Of a stretch of 64,000 nt of DNA, positions 18,043 to 26,298 are shown piece after piece. The DNA comes from Pseudomonas fortuita. GTDB lineage: Bacteria > Pseudomonadota > Gammaproteobacteria > Pseudomonadales > Pseudomonadaceae. Numbering within the stretch: the stretch's first letter is position 1; each line of letters starts with the position of its first letter. The position numbers were made by a program, and so were the translations under genes. The DNA lies in contig NZ_CP114035.2 of assembly GCF_026898135.2 (NCBI RefSeq), positions 5,435,501-5,499,500 of the forward strand, written 5' to 3'. Under the pieces are notes generated by a model. It worked only from the letters and a program-made list of their open reading frames with translations, was not told where the DNA came from and ran no database searches.

Positions 18043-20901
18043 TCACACCACGAGCCAGCGCACGGTGAACAGGTGTTCGGTTTCGGTGGTTTGGCTCAGA
18101 CGCTGCTGTAGGGCATCGATCAGCGCATCTCGCTTTTCGATAATCTCGTCTTCAACTGCGAAGATTTCCTGACGCTGACGGCGCTGCACCCGCTCCAGCT
18201 CGCTGAGCTGACTTTGCAATTCACTCTGTTCCTGCAGACTGTTCGCCTTACGACTGTCGCGTTTGAACTGGGCAATACGCGCCTTGGTCTCACGAAGAGA
18301 CTCCTCTGCACTGAGCAACTTGTCATCGGCCCATTTTTCCAGCTTCTCCCGCTCCTCCATGAACAGTCGTTGATTGCCCTCGACAAAGGCCGCAATACTT
18401 GCCGCAATACGCCTTTGACTGTTGCCCTCCAGTGAGGCAGGAGGCTGCTGGCTGAGACTGTGTGGCTTCTGACTAGTCTCTACGCCAAACAGCTTTTCGC
18501 AGCACTCTTGGTCGAGCACACGCCCATCGTCAGTCAATGCAGTGAAAATAAGGTGCTCGACACTGTCCAGCGCCGTTAGCTTGAGCTTATCGAGTCGAAG
18601 CCAGCCTGAAGCCTCGGTCAGTTCGCTGACGACCGAGAGCCGGGTGGGATGGTGGCTGTAATCGAAATGTAGTTCAGCGATCGGCGTCGAAGCCTGAAGC
18701 GCCTGGTCCAGTGCCCATTCCCCCAGCGGATGGTTGAGGCGGTAGGCATTCGCCAGCATGTCGGTTTGCTGCCCACCGCGTACCAGTTGGTAGCGCCCAG
18801 ACTTAGCACTGGGAATGGGCGGCTGCGTCAGGGAGAAAGCATGATGCATGGCATCAAACTGCGCTCTGCCTTGCAACGCGAAGAATGTGACTGCCCAGAA
18901 CCAGCGACCAATGCGATCCAGTCGCGCCTGAGCCTCATCGAGCTGCAGGCGCAAACGCTCATGCACGTCCTCGTCGAAATGCTCAATCAGTTGGCTTTGG
19001 GTTTCACGGAGCTTGTCGTTGATATCGGTTTCAAGCTCACGCTGCAACTCCTCGAAGGCTGACTGGATGTCCTCCTGCCGTCTGCAAGTGTCATAGATCT
19101 GCGCGATGCGCCGCTCGAAGTCGAGACCAGACTCAATACGCCCTAATACTTCATCGGAGGCGCCGAACACACCAGAAAATAGTTGGAACTTCTCAGTCAG
19201 CAGTTCCAGCACACGTTGGTCGGCCTGGTTGCGCGTGTTGAGGAAGTTAATCACCACCACGTCGAAACGCTGACCGTAGCGATGGCAGCGTCCGATGCGC
19301 TGTTCAACTCGCTGGGGATTCCAGGGAAGATCATAATTGACCAGCAAGGCGCAGAACTGCAGGTTGACCCCCTCTGCTGCAGCCTCGGTGGCGATCATGA
19401 TTTCCGCTTTCTCGCGGAAGTAATCGATCAAGGCAGTACGCCGGTCTACCTGTGGAGATCCGGTTACACGGTCACCACCCTGGTGCTGCTTGAGCCAGTC
19501 TTGGTAGATCACCGTAGCCTGTGGGCCGTTGTTGCTGCCACTAAAGGTCACCAGTTTATCGGCATAGCCGTTGGCAGCAAGGAACTCGGCCAGATAGTCC
19601 TGGGTGCGACGCGACTCTGTGAAAATGATGACTTTACGCGGCGCTCGTAGCTCGGCCATCTTGGCGAACCCGATGTCCAATGCGGATAGCAGTGCCTGAG
19701 CTTTGGTATCCGTTTTCAGCGCTTGAGCTCGAATGATGAAGCCATCGAGCTCTGCAATCTCCAAACGCAAAGCCTGCCGATCCATGGGCAAGCCTTCAGT
19801 GCTGGCCTCTTCTACTTCCAGCTCTTCGAGATAATCCTCCTCCAGATCATCCTCTTCGACTAATTGATCGAGAAAGCTCGCATCGTCTGATGGTTGGCCT
19901 TCCAGCTGATCCTGCAGACGCTGACGGATGGCCAAGAGCGTTCCAGTGACTGCATAGGCACTGGAAGCCAACAGCTTACGCAAGATAAGACCTGTCAGGT
20001 GGCGCTGCTGGCGCGGCAGCGCATAGGAGTGCTCGCGCTGAAGGAAGATCGAGATAGCTTCATAGAGGGCATGTTCATCGTCAGTTGGATTGAACGGTTG
20101 GGTCAGCGCCTTGCGCTCTGTATAGCGCACATACTCCAAGACCTGCCGACGCAAAGTGCGTTTGGCAAACCCCGCCAGACGTTCACGCAATGAATCGTTG
20201 TCGCCGGTCCCGTTGATGAACTGCTTGCGGAAGGCAGCTTCGTCTCCGAATAGATACTCATCAATCAAGGTGGAAAGCCCATACAGCTCCATCAGCGAAT
20301 TCTGCAAGGGCGTGGCTGTGAGCAGGATCTTGCGCCGTCCATTGAAAGCTCGCTTGAGCGCCTGCCCAATGCGGTTGCCGGGCCGGTGGGCATTGCGCAG
20401 TTTGTGCGCTTCATCGATGACCACCAGATCCCAGGGGGTAGCCACCAAGTCGTCTGCAAGCCGTGCAGCGTAGGGGTATGAGAGGATGACGATCTGCTTG
20501 CCCACCCACTGGGACAGTGCAAGGCTGGCTGAAAGCCCTGTACGCCGAATCGCGGCCGCATCAACAACCACGGAAGGCAAGGCGAATTTCTCTGCCAGTT
20601 CCTGTGCCCACTGCTTACGAAGGCTGGCCGGACAAACGATGACCAAGCGGCGTCGTCGCTCGGCCCAGTGCTGGCATAGCACCAGTGCTGCCTCGATGGT
20701 TTTGCCCAGACCAACTTCATCAGCAAGCAATACTCCCTGCTGCAGGGGGTTACGGAGGGCAAAGAGCGCTGCATCGATCTGGTGTGGGTTCAGGTCTACG
20801 CTGGCATCGAATAACGACTGCGAAAGCCGGTCCACACTGTCCGCAGCATGACGACAAGTCAGCTCATTGGCGTAGTACTTAGCGTGATAACCGGTAATCA
20901 A
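18043..20901 (-). CDS. SNF2-family helicase of the restriction-like operon
   Basis: About 952 aa from TTG 20901, chosen because GAGGGAG lies 8 bases upstream; the open frame runs up to 21120 without a ribosome site. Motifs: LADEVGLGKTIEAAL (I), VIDEAHKLRN (II), LLTATPLQN (III), then the second RecA lobe with IATEAAAEGVNLQFC (V) and QRIGRCHRYGQ (VI). The C-terminal ~350 aa are coiled-coil rich. It is the first gene of the operon with the methyltransferase and Res-like genes. It could remodel or track DNA for the complex. DISARM class 1 also pairs an SNF2 protein with an adenine methyltransferase, but DrmA/DrmB are not here. Confidence 0.85.
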   Translation of the reverse strand: MITGYHAKYYANELTCRHAADSVDRLSQSLFDASVDLNPHQIDAALFALRNPLQQGVLLADEVGLGKTIEAALVLCQHWAERRRRLVIVCPASLRKQWAQELAEKFALPSVVVDAAAIRRTGLSASLALSQWVGKQIVILSYPYAARLADDLVATPWDLVVIDEAHKLRNAHRPGNRIGQALKRAFNGRRKILLTATPLQNSLMELYGLSTLIDEYLFGDEAAFRKQFINGTGDNDSLRERLAGFAKRTLRRQVLEYVRYTERKALTQPFNPTDDEHALYEAISIFLQREHSYALPRQQRHLTGLILRKLLASSAYAVTGTLLAIRQRLQDQLEGQPSDDASFLDQLVEEDDLEEDYLEELEVEEASTEGLPMDRQALRLEIAELDGFIIRAQALKTDTKAQALLSALDIGFAKMAELRAPRKVIIFTESRRTQDYLAEFLAANGYADKLVTFSGSNNGPQATVIYQDWLKQHQGGDRVTGSPQVDRRTALIDYFREKAEIMIATEAAAEGVNLQFCALLVNYDLPWNPQRVEQRIGRCHRYGQRFDVVVINFLNTRNQADQRVLELLTEKFQLFSGVFGASDEVLGRIESGLDFERRIAQIYDTCRRQEDIQSAFEELQRELETDINDKLRETQSQLIEHFDEDVHERLRLQLDEAQARLDRIGRWFWAVTFFALQGRAQFDAMHHAFSLTQPPIPSAKSGRYQLVRGGQQTDMLANAYRLNHPLGEWALDQALQASTPIAELHFDYSHHPTRLSVVSELTEASGWLRLDKLKLTALDSVEHLIFTALTDDGRVLDQECCEKLFGVETSQKPHSLSQQPPASLEGNSQRRIAASIAAFVEGNQRLFMEEREKLEKWADDKLLSAEESLRETKARIAQFKRDSRKANSLQEQSELQSQLSELERVQRRQRQEIFAVEDEIIEKRDALIDALQQRLSQTTETEHLFTVRWLVV

Positions 20902-21291
20902 GGCCGAAGCTCCCTCTAGGGCAATGTGTGTTTGTACCCAAAAATGACTGGGTATATTAACGGTTTGCCAGATGACATGCCTGACTCGATTTTCCCAGAT
21001 GAGGCTGGAGTGAAAGGCGCACAGTATAACGTCACACATTTGAACACCAGCCAACCGCTCACGACACTGGCGTGGCACGCCAAGAGCGGGAACTGAATTC
21101 CCTGCCGCCACCTGTAACACCTGAAAAATTCAAATTTCCGCTTGGTTTTAACCAAATACGGCTCGATGTCCTAATCAAAAAAAATTCAAACCTATATCAC
21201 CTCTGTGAACGCCCCACAGTATCAACTGCCGTCGGGGATTTTGCGTGCCAGCTCTTGCCTCAGCACGCTCATCACTTGAAAGGATCTGCGT

Positions 21292-21621
21292 ATGTATACC
21301 CCTTGCCCAAGCTGCAACTCGGGACGAGTCATTACGAAAAATCTCGGTAAACAAACGGGCGGAATAATTGGCGCTGCAGGCGGTGCAGCCAGTGGCGCCG
21401 CCGGTGCCCTGTCAGGTGCGGAAGCCGGCGCGGTACTAGGAGTAGTCGGTGGTCCGGTGGGCATTGCTATTGGCAGCATCGCCGGGGCGATTTGGGGTGG
21501 TCTGTTTGGCGGGGTCGCGGGGGGCATTGCCGGGGCCACGCTGGGTGAGCAGATCGATGACAAGGTGCTGGCTAATTACCAATGCCTGGAGTGTGGCTAC
21601 AGCTTCAGCGTCAACCGTTAA
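21292..21621 (+). CDS. Small zinc-ribbon protein with glycine-zipper core
   Basis: 109 aa. Cysteine pair CPSC at residues 5-8 and a second pair CLEC near residues 99-102 would form one zinc ribbon. The ~75 residues between are Gly/Ala-rich with repeated GxxxG spacing (GAAGGAASGAAGALSGAEAG), like membrane-inserting glycine-zipper proteins. AAAGGA precedes the ATG. A 6-bp inverted repeat (GCGTCG/CGACGC, 21636-21660) separates it from the next gene. It is the first of five same-direction genes. Function unknown. Confidence 0.75.
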   Translation: MYTPCPSCNSGRVITKNLGKQTGGIIGAAGGAASGAAGALSGAEAGAVLGVVGGPVGIAIGSIAGAIWGGLFGGVAGGIAGATLGEQIDDKVLANYQCLECGYSFSVNR

Positions 21622-21692
21622 GCCGTTGTGAACAGGCGTCGCTTGCTGATCAAACGACGCTCTTTCCCATTCTTTCGTAAGGAATCATTCTC

Positions 21693-22661
21693 ATGGCTCA
21701 TCTCGTTGAAACCATGGCCTACGCTGGCTCTACCCCCTGGCATGGACTAGGCAACAACTTACCCCGCAAAGAATCTATTGAGGTCTGGCAGCGTGAAGCC
21801 GGTATGGACTGGCAGATTTTGGAGAGCCCAGTGCACTTCAAGTCGGACATGGTCGGCCACCTAAGCACCATCCACTCCTTCCCTGAGCAGAAGGTGCTCT
21901 ACCGTTCCGACACCAAGGCTCCTCTCTCGGTGGTCTCGCAGCGCTATCACACCGTGCAGCCGCGAGAGGTTCTGGAGTTCTACCGCGATCTCACCGACGT
22001 CTCTGGCTACGAGTTAGAAACGGCCGGCGTGCTCAAGGGCGGACGCAAATTCTGGGCACTGGCGCGTACCGGGCAAGGGGCAGAGCTGAAGGGCAACGAC
22101 CAGGTCAACGGCTACCTCCTGCTGGCCACCTCCTGTGATGGCACCCTGGCCACCACAGCAACGCCCACCACCGTGCGCGTGGTGTGCAACAACACCTTGA
22201 CCATCGCCTTGGATGGCAGCAGCCGCGCCATCAAGGTGCCACACAACACTCGCTTTGACCCGAAGACGGTAAAGAGGCAACTGGGCATCGCCGTCTCTGG
22301 CTGGGACGAGTTTATGTACCGCATGAAGGCTTTGGCTGAGCGCAAGGTGCAGTGGCATGAGGCATTGGGATACTTCATGACCGTGATGTGTGAGAGCAGC
22401 CCGACCGGTGCTCTGCCAGAGCAGTTGCCCAACGAGCGCGCCCTACGCAAGGTCCAGGAACTGTACGAGGGCCGTGGTCGCGGCAGCCAACTGGACTCGG
22501 CACGCGGCACCGCCTGGGGCCTGCTCAATGCCGTGACCGAATATGTCGACCACGAGCGCCGTGCACGCAGCAACGAGTACCGCCTGGACTCGGCCTGGTT
22601 TGGTCAAGGGGCGCAAATCAAGCAACGCGCCCTGGATGCCGCCCTGCAACTCGCAGCCTAA
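21693..22661 (+). CDS. DUF932 phage/plasmid-type protein
   Basis: 322 aa. It belongs to the DUF932 family seen on phages, plasmids and integrative elements, usually next to recombination genes. Characteristic parts are the N-terminal PWHGLGNNLP, the central CDGTLATTATPTTVRVVCNN and the C-terminal helical part. The biochemical role of the family is not known to me. AAGGA lies 9 bases before the ATG. It is followed by a terminator-like hairpin and then the YqaJ nuclease gene; this order recurs on Pseudomonas elements. Confidence 0.88.
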   Translation: MAHLVETMAYAGSTPWHGLGNNLPRKESIEVWQREAGMDWQILESPVHFKSDMVGHLSTIHSFPEQKVLYRSDTKAPLSVVSQRYHTVQPREVLEFYRDLTDVSGYELETAGVLKGGRKFWALARTGQGAELKGNDQVNGYLLLATSCDGTLATTATPTTVRVVCNNTLTIALDGSSRAIKVPHNTRFDPKTVKRQLGIAVSGWDEFMYRMKALAERKVQWHEALGYFMTVMCESSPTGALPEQLPNERALRKVQELYEGRGRGSQLDSARGTAWGLLNAVTEYVDHERRARSNEYRLDSAWFGQGAQIKQRALDAALQLAA

Positions 22662-22682
22662 CGCACTCACACATCAACCCTT

Positions 22683-22716
22683 ACGCCCGGTCAGCCTTGT
22701 GCTGGTCGGGCGTTTT
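22683..22716 (+). terminator. Intrinsic terminator/attenuator after DUF932
   Basis: ACGCCCG pairs with CGGGCGT (outer stem), extended by GTCAGC/GCTGGT, and TTTTT follows. Confidence 0.75.
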
Positions 22717-22736
22717 TATGTCTGCAGGTAAATACG

Positions 22737-23741
22737 ATGAAAGCAACGTCATTGAATAACAGCACCCGCAAGAAACGCCCCGCCCTGCGCCTAGTCAGCA
22801 CCAAGGAGCTGCCGCGAGAGGACTGGCTGCAGATCCGCAAGCAAGGCATCGGCAGTTCAGACGCCGCCGCTGCGGTCGGCCTGAATCCCTACAAGTCGCA
22901 GCTTGAGCTGTGGTTGGAGAAAACTGGCCGCGATGCCAGCATGCCCAAAGCCGATCCTCAGGATGAGGAAAACCCGCTGTACTGGGGCAATGTGCTGGAG
23001 CCCATCGTGGCCTGGCACTACAGCAAGCGCAGCCAAAACAAGGTTCGGCGGATCAACGCAGTGCTGCAGCATCCTGATCCAGAATTGCCCTGGATGCTCG
23101 CCAATATCGACCGCGAGGTGATCGGTACTCCAGAGGTGCAAATCCTCGAATGCAAAACAGCGGGCATAAACGGAGCACGCCTCTGGAAAGAGGGCGTGCC
23201 CGAGTATGTGCAATTGCAAGTCATGCACCAGCTCGCCGTCACTGGCAAGCAGGCCGCTGATGTGGCGGTCCTACTCGGTGGTCAGCATCTCGAAATCCAT
23301 CGCATCACACGCGACGAGGCACTGATTGCGCGACTGATTGACCTAGAACGGCTGTTTTGGGATTACGTCGTAAGTGACACCCCGCCACCGGCCGACGGCA
23401 CAGCGTCTGCGGAAGCGGCATTACGCTGCCTCTACCCCGAGGATAACGGACAGACGCTGGACTTCAGCCACCACATGGAGCTGGCCAGCACCTTTCTGGA
23501 ACTCAAGTCTGTTCGCCAAACCATTGCCCAGCAGGAGACACGTGAAGCGCAGCTCAAGCAGGTTCTGCAGCAGGCCATGGGCGAAGCCGCCCGTGCCGAG
23601 TTTGCCGAGGGCTACATCAGCTGGAAGAAATCCAAAGACAGTATTGGTCTGGATGTCGAACAGATGCTCAAAGACAAACCGTACCTACAGGTCCGCTATC
23701 CCAAGACCAAAGCAGGCAGCCGTCGCTTCCTGATCGGCTGA
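22737..23741 (+). CDS. YqaJ/lambda-exonuclease-type viral recombinase
   Basis: 334 aa. PD-(D/E)XK exonuclease of the YqaJ family, which resects dsDNA ends for single-strand-annealing recombination. Visible parts: IGSSDAAAAVGLNPYKS (N-terminal motif), YWGNVLEPIVAWHY, then the catalytic ANIDREV ... ILECKTA (Asp, Glu-x-Lys) near residues 121-141, and the QLQVMHQLAVTG helix. The C-terminal ~80 aa are helical. It probably acts with the neighbouring Gp3-like and RadC proteins in element recombination or repair. All active-site residues are present. Confidence 0.88.
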   Translation: MKATSLNNSTRKKRPALRLVSTKELPREDWLQIRKQGIGSSDAAAAVGLNPYKSQLELWLEKTGRDASMPKADPQDEENPLYWGNVLEPIVAWHYSKRSQNKVRRINAVLQHPDPELPWMLANIDREVIGTPEVQILECKTAGINGARLWKEGVPEYVQLQVMHQLAVTGKQAADVAVLLGGQHLEIHRITRDEALIARLIDLERLFWDYVVSDTPPPADGTASAEAALRCLYPEDNGQTLDFSHHMELASTFLELKSVRQTIAQQETREAQLKQVLQQAMGEAARAEFAEGYISWKKSKDSIGLDVEQMLKDKPYLQVRYPKTKAGSRRFLIG

Positions 23742-23759
23742 AACCGTCTGTTCAAACTA

Positions 23760-23796
23760 GCTACCCGGACTGCTCACGTCCCGGTGGCTTTTTTAT
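23760..23796 (+). terminator. Intrinsic terminator/attenuator after yqaJ-type gene
   Basis: GCTACC-CGGAC and GTCCCGGTGGC pair with one G-U, followed by TTTTTT. It is the second such hairpin in this cassette. Confidence 0.65.
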
Positions 23797-23818
23797 TTTC
23801 AGATCAAGGAGTATCACC

Positions 23819-24733
23819 ATGCTCAAAGGTTTGGCCATTACCCCGCCGGTCCTCGGGCGCATTTCCATCGGTAAGGTCGTCGAGAAAAACGGCAAGCGTC
23901 TGCCCGAGAAAGATGATCAGTTCACCATCACATCGCAAGTCCAGAGCCGTTACGGCTGGTTACTGCACCCACTCAATGAGGAACTGCGCAATGGCCAGGA
24001 TGGCAAGCTGCGCAGCATTCCGATCCGATTGCTGTTCAACGAACCGGACCTCAACTTTCGCGCGGACTACAGCCTGTTCGACCGTACCACCGGCAGACCG
24101 TTATGCGTCGGCAACGGTGAAACGTGCAAGCGTTTCACCAAGGACGGCATCCAGTTGCTGCCCTGCCCTTCACCCGATGGCTGCCCACTGGCTCAAGGCA
24201 ATGCCTGTAAGCCTTACGGTCGGCTGAATGTGGTGATTGGCGATGACGACCCACTGGGCAGTTTTGTGTTCCGCACCACTGGATTCAACAGCATCCGCAC
24301 CCTGGCCGCGCGCCTACATTACCTGCAAGCCATCTCCGGCAATCGCCTGGCCTACCTGCCACTGGAGCTGCGTCTGCGTGGTAAATCCACTCGGCAGAGC
24401 CATGGCACGCCGATCTTCTACGTCGATATCACGGTTCGCAGCGGACTATGCCTGGAAGACGCCTTGCGCGCCGCCAAGCAACTAGAGGAAACCCGGCAAG
24501 CCTCGGGCTTTGACCAGAGCGCCTTGGATCACGCAGCCCGCCAGGGCTTTAACAATGGTGCTTTTGAAGACAACGAGGAGGACACCAGTGCCATCGTCGA
24601 GGAGTTCTTTCCTGCTGCTGAAGCCCCTCCCAACAACGCGGAGCCCCAACCGAAAGGGCCTTCAAAGCCCTCACTGGCTCAGAAGTTGGAGGCTCAGGCT
24701 ATCGAGCACAGCACGAGGCCTTCAGTCCAGTAA
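23819..24733 (+). CDS. Gp3-like phage protein with Cys cluster (function uncertain)
   Basis: 304 aa. A cysteine-rich segment near residues 98-135 (CVGNGETC, PCPSPDGCPL, NACKPYG) could bind zinc. It is followed by FRTTGFNSIRTLAARLHYL and a beta-rich segment ending PIFYVDITVRSG. The C-terminal 60 residues are acidic and low-complexity. I place it with the Gp3-like family (recombination directionality factor relatives, often annotated only as a metal-binding protein) from memory of this layout; that assignment is tentative. AAGGAG precedes the start. If correct, it could steer the island integrase, but it may only be a DNA-binding partner of YqaJ. Confidence 0.65.
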   Translation: MLKGLAITPPVLGRISIGKVVEKNGKRLPEKDDQFTITSQVQSRYGWLLHPLNEELRNGQDGKLRSIPIRLLFNEPDLNFRADYSLFDRTTGRPLCVGNGETCKRFTKDGIQLLPCPSPDGCPLAQGNACKPYGRLNVVIGDDDPLGSFVFRTTGFNSIRTLAARLHYLQAISGNRLAYLPLELRLRGKSTRQSHGTPIFYVDITVRSGLCLEDALRAAKQLEETRQASGFDQSALDHAARQGFNNGAFEDNEEDTSAIVEEFFPAAEAPPNNAEPQPKGPSKPSLAQKLEAQAIEHSTRPSVQ

Positions 24734-24781
24734 TGCTCTCCTCAGTCTCCCCTACTTCCCCATTCGTACAGGACTACCGTC

Positions 24782-25279
24782 ATGAAATATCACAAGCTCA
24801 AAGCCGGTGAGACGAGCGGCACCTATGTCATGGAGTCACCCGTCACCGAAGCCGACATCCTGCGGATGGCGCAACAATTGGCCATGAGTCGTCTGTCTAA
24901 AGGGCGGGCACTGACTGAGCCCAAGCAAGTGTTCAGCCACCTACAAACGCTGCTGCAGTACCACCAGCATGAAGTCTTTGCCCTGCTGCTGCTCGATTCC
25001 AAACATCGGGTTATAGGCTTTAGAGAACTATTCAGAGGCACGCTGGATGGGGCTAGCGTATACCCGCGAGAGGTGGTCAAGATCGCCTTGGAGCACAATG
25101 CTGCGGCCGTCATTATGGTTCACAATCATCCCTCCGGCGACCCAGAGCCCAGCCAAGCCGATCGTACCCTGACCACCACCCTCAAGAACGCTCTGAACAT
25201 GATCGGCACCCGCATCTTGGATCATGTGGTGGTTGGCCATGAAGGCTGTGTATCGTTCGCCGAACAGGGCTATCTATAG
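24782..25279 (+). CDS. radC: RadC-type JAB/MPN-domain protein
   Basis: 165 aa. It contains the RadC JAMM metal site: VHNHPSGDPEPSQAD (His-x-His ... Ser ... Asp) near residues 115-129, with the preceding LLLDSKHRVIGF. It lacks the N-terminal helix-hairpin-helix of chromosomal RadC (~225 aa), as is usual for the short copies on mobile elements. It is the last gene of the 21292-25279 cassette. Despite its name, its role in repair is unproven. Confidence 0.88.
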   Translation: MKYHKLKAGETSGTYVMESPVTEADILRMAQQLAMSRLSKGRALTEPKQVFSHLQTLLQYHQHEVFALLLLDSKHRVIGFRELFRGTLDGASVYPREVVKIALEHNAAAVIMVHNHPSGDPEPSQADRTLTTTLKNALNMIGTRILDHVVVGHEGCVSFAEQGYL

Positions 25280-25577
25280 CAACCTTCCTTTCATTCTCCA
25301 TTCATCCGATGGCCTGCACCAGACCTTGGTCGGTGTGGCCCATCGACATCAGTTGCCGCCGCTTCAGGATAGGTGTCATAAGCATCATTCACCTTTCTTT
25401 TTTTTGCTATTTGCCCTGACGACGCTCTAGCAGCCTGTGCTGCCGCCGGAATTGTAGGGATTGTAATACTTCGCACTCCGCCGCTACTGATTGCCTCGCT
25501 GCTAGCCCGCTGGATATTCGGTAGGCTAGAGAAATGCCTGACAATGTCGCCTCAGCGCTGCACTTATCCTGACAGCA
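25280..25577. other. Gene-free stretch between converging cassettes
   Basis: About 300 bp between radC and the terminator shared with the minus-strand motor operon. I see no supported gene or repeat here. Confidence 0.5.
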
Positions 25578-25615
25578 AACCTGGGCGGGAGACTTTCACC
25601 GCCGCCCCGGTTTTT
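25578..25615. terminator. Terminator between converging operons
   Basis: AACCTGGGCGG and CCGCCCCGGTT pair imperfectly around a 15-base loop, and TTTTT follows on the plus strand. It lies 4 bp beyond the zorB-like stop codon and probably serves both directions. Confidence 0.6.
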
Positions 25616-25618
25616 CCT

Positions 25619-26287
25619 TCATTTTACTAAGCTGAGCTCGGACTTTGGCTCCTCTGGGGTGATCCAGCGGACTTCGATGCGGCGCTGCTGGGCGTCCTCC
25701 GGCGCGATACCAGGTATCGGCTGTGAGTCTCCATAGCCTGCCACCACTACACGTCTTGCAGTAGCAGGATCGAGATTTCCGACGATCAGCTTGCGCGCTT
25801 CACGAGCACGAGCGGCAGAGAGGGTGAAGTTGTCGTCGTAGACTGTGCAATTGGCTTCAAAGTTAGTCACCGGGCGCAGCACAGGCAGGTTGTCGGTATG
25901 GCCTTCGATATACACCTGGGCACCATGAAACTGCGCCAGAAACTGCGTGACCGCCGCTTCGATGCTTTGGAAGGCCTCGCGGGACTGTTCAGTGATGCAG
26001 GCGCTGCCGCGACCGAATACACCGTCGCGCAACGTCAGTTTCTGCGCCCCCAGGTCCAATGCCACCAGGCCGGCACCGGCGGTGCCTTTGAGCGAATCCT
26101 GCAAGGCCCCGAGCAAGTGCTCGACCTTCTGCCGCTGGCTGGCACTGCTCTGGGCCTGTTCCTGTTGGTGCTTGATGTCCGAGTAACTCTTCTGTAACAC
26201 CGCCATCACCAACAGCAACATGACCACAGCCATGACCCCGGCCATCAGGTCGGCAATTGACACCCATTCATTCGGCTTGTCTTTCAT
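25619..26287 (-). CDS. ZorB/MotB-like OmpA-domain stator protein
   Basis: 222 aa. One N-terminal membrane helix (about 11-32) carries an Asp at residue 13 (SIADLMAGVM), the position of the proton-binding Asp in MotB and ZorB. A short linker leads to an OmpA-like peptidoglycan-binding domain (about 90-210) with GHTDN at 129-133, LSAARAREARK and YGDSQPI...QRRIEVRW. It would sit in the inner membrane and anchor the motor to the cell wall. It lies 11 bp after the ZorA-like gene. The pairing with a ZorA-length tail makes Zorya-type more likely than flagellar or Tol/Exb. Confidence 0.82.
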   Translation of the reverse strand: MKDKPNEWVSIADLMAGVMAVVMLLLVMAVLQKSYSDIKHQQEQAQSSASQRQKVEHLLGALQDSLKGTAGAGLVALDLGAQKLTLRDGVFGRGSACITEQSREAFQSIEAAVTQFLAQFHGAQVYIEGHTDNLPVLRPVTNFEANCTVYDDNFTLSAARAREARKLIVGNLDPATARRVVVAGYGDSQPIPGIAPEDAQQRRIEVRWITPEEPKSELSLVK

Positions 26288-26298
26288 CGCCTGTCACC

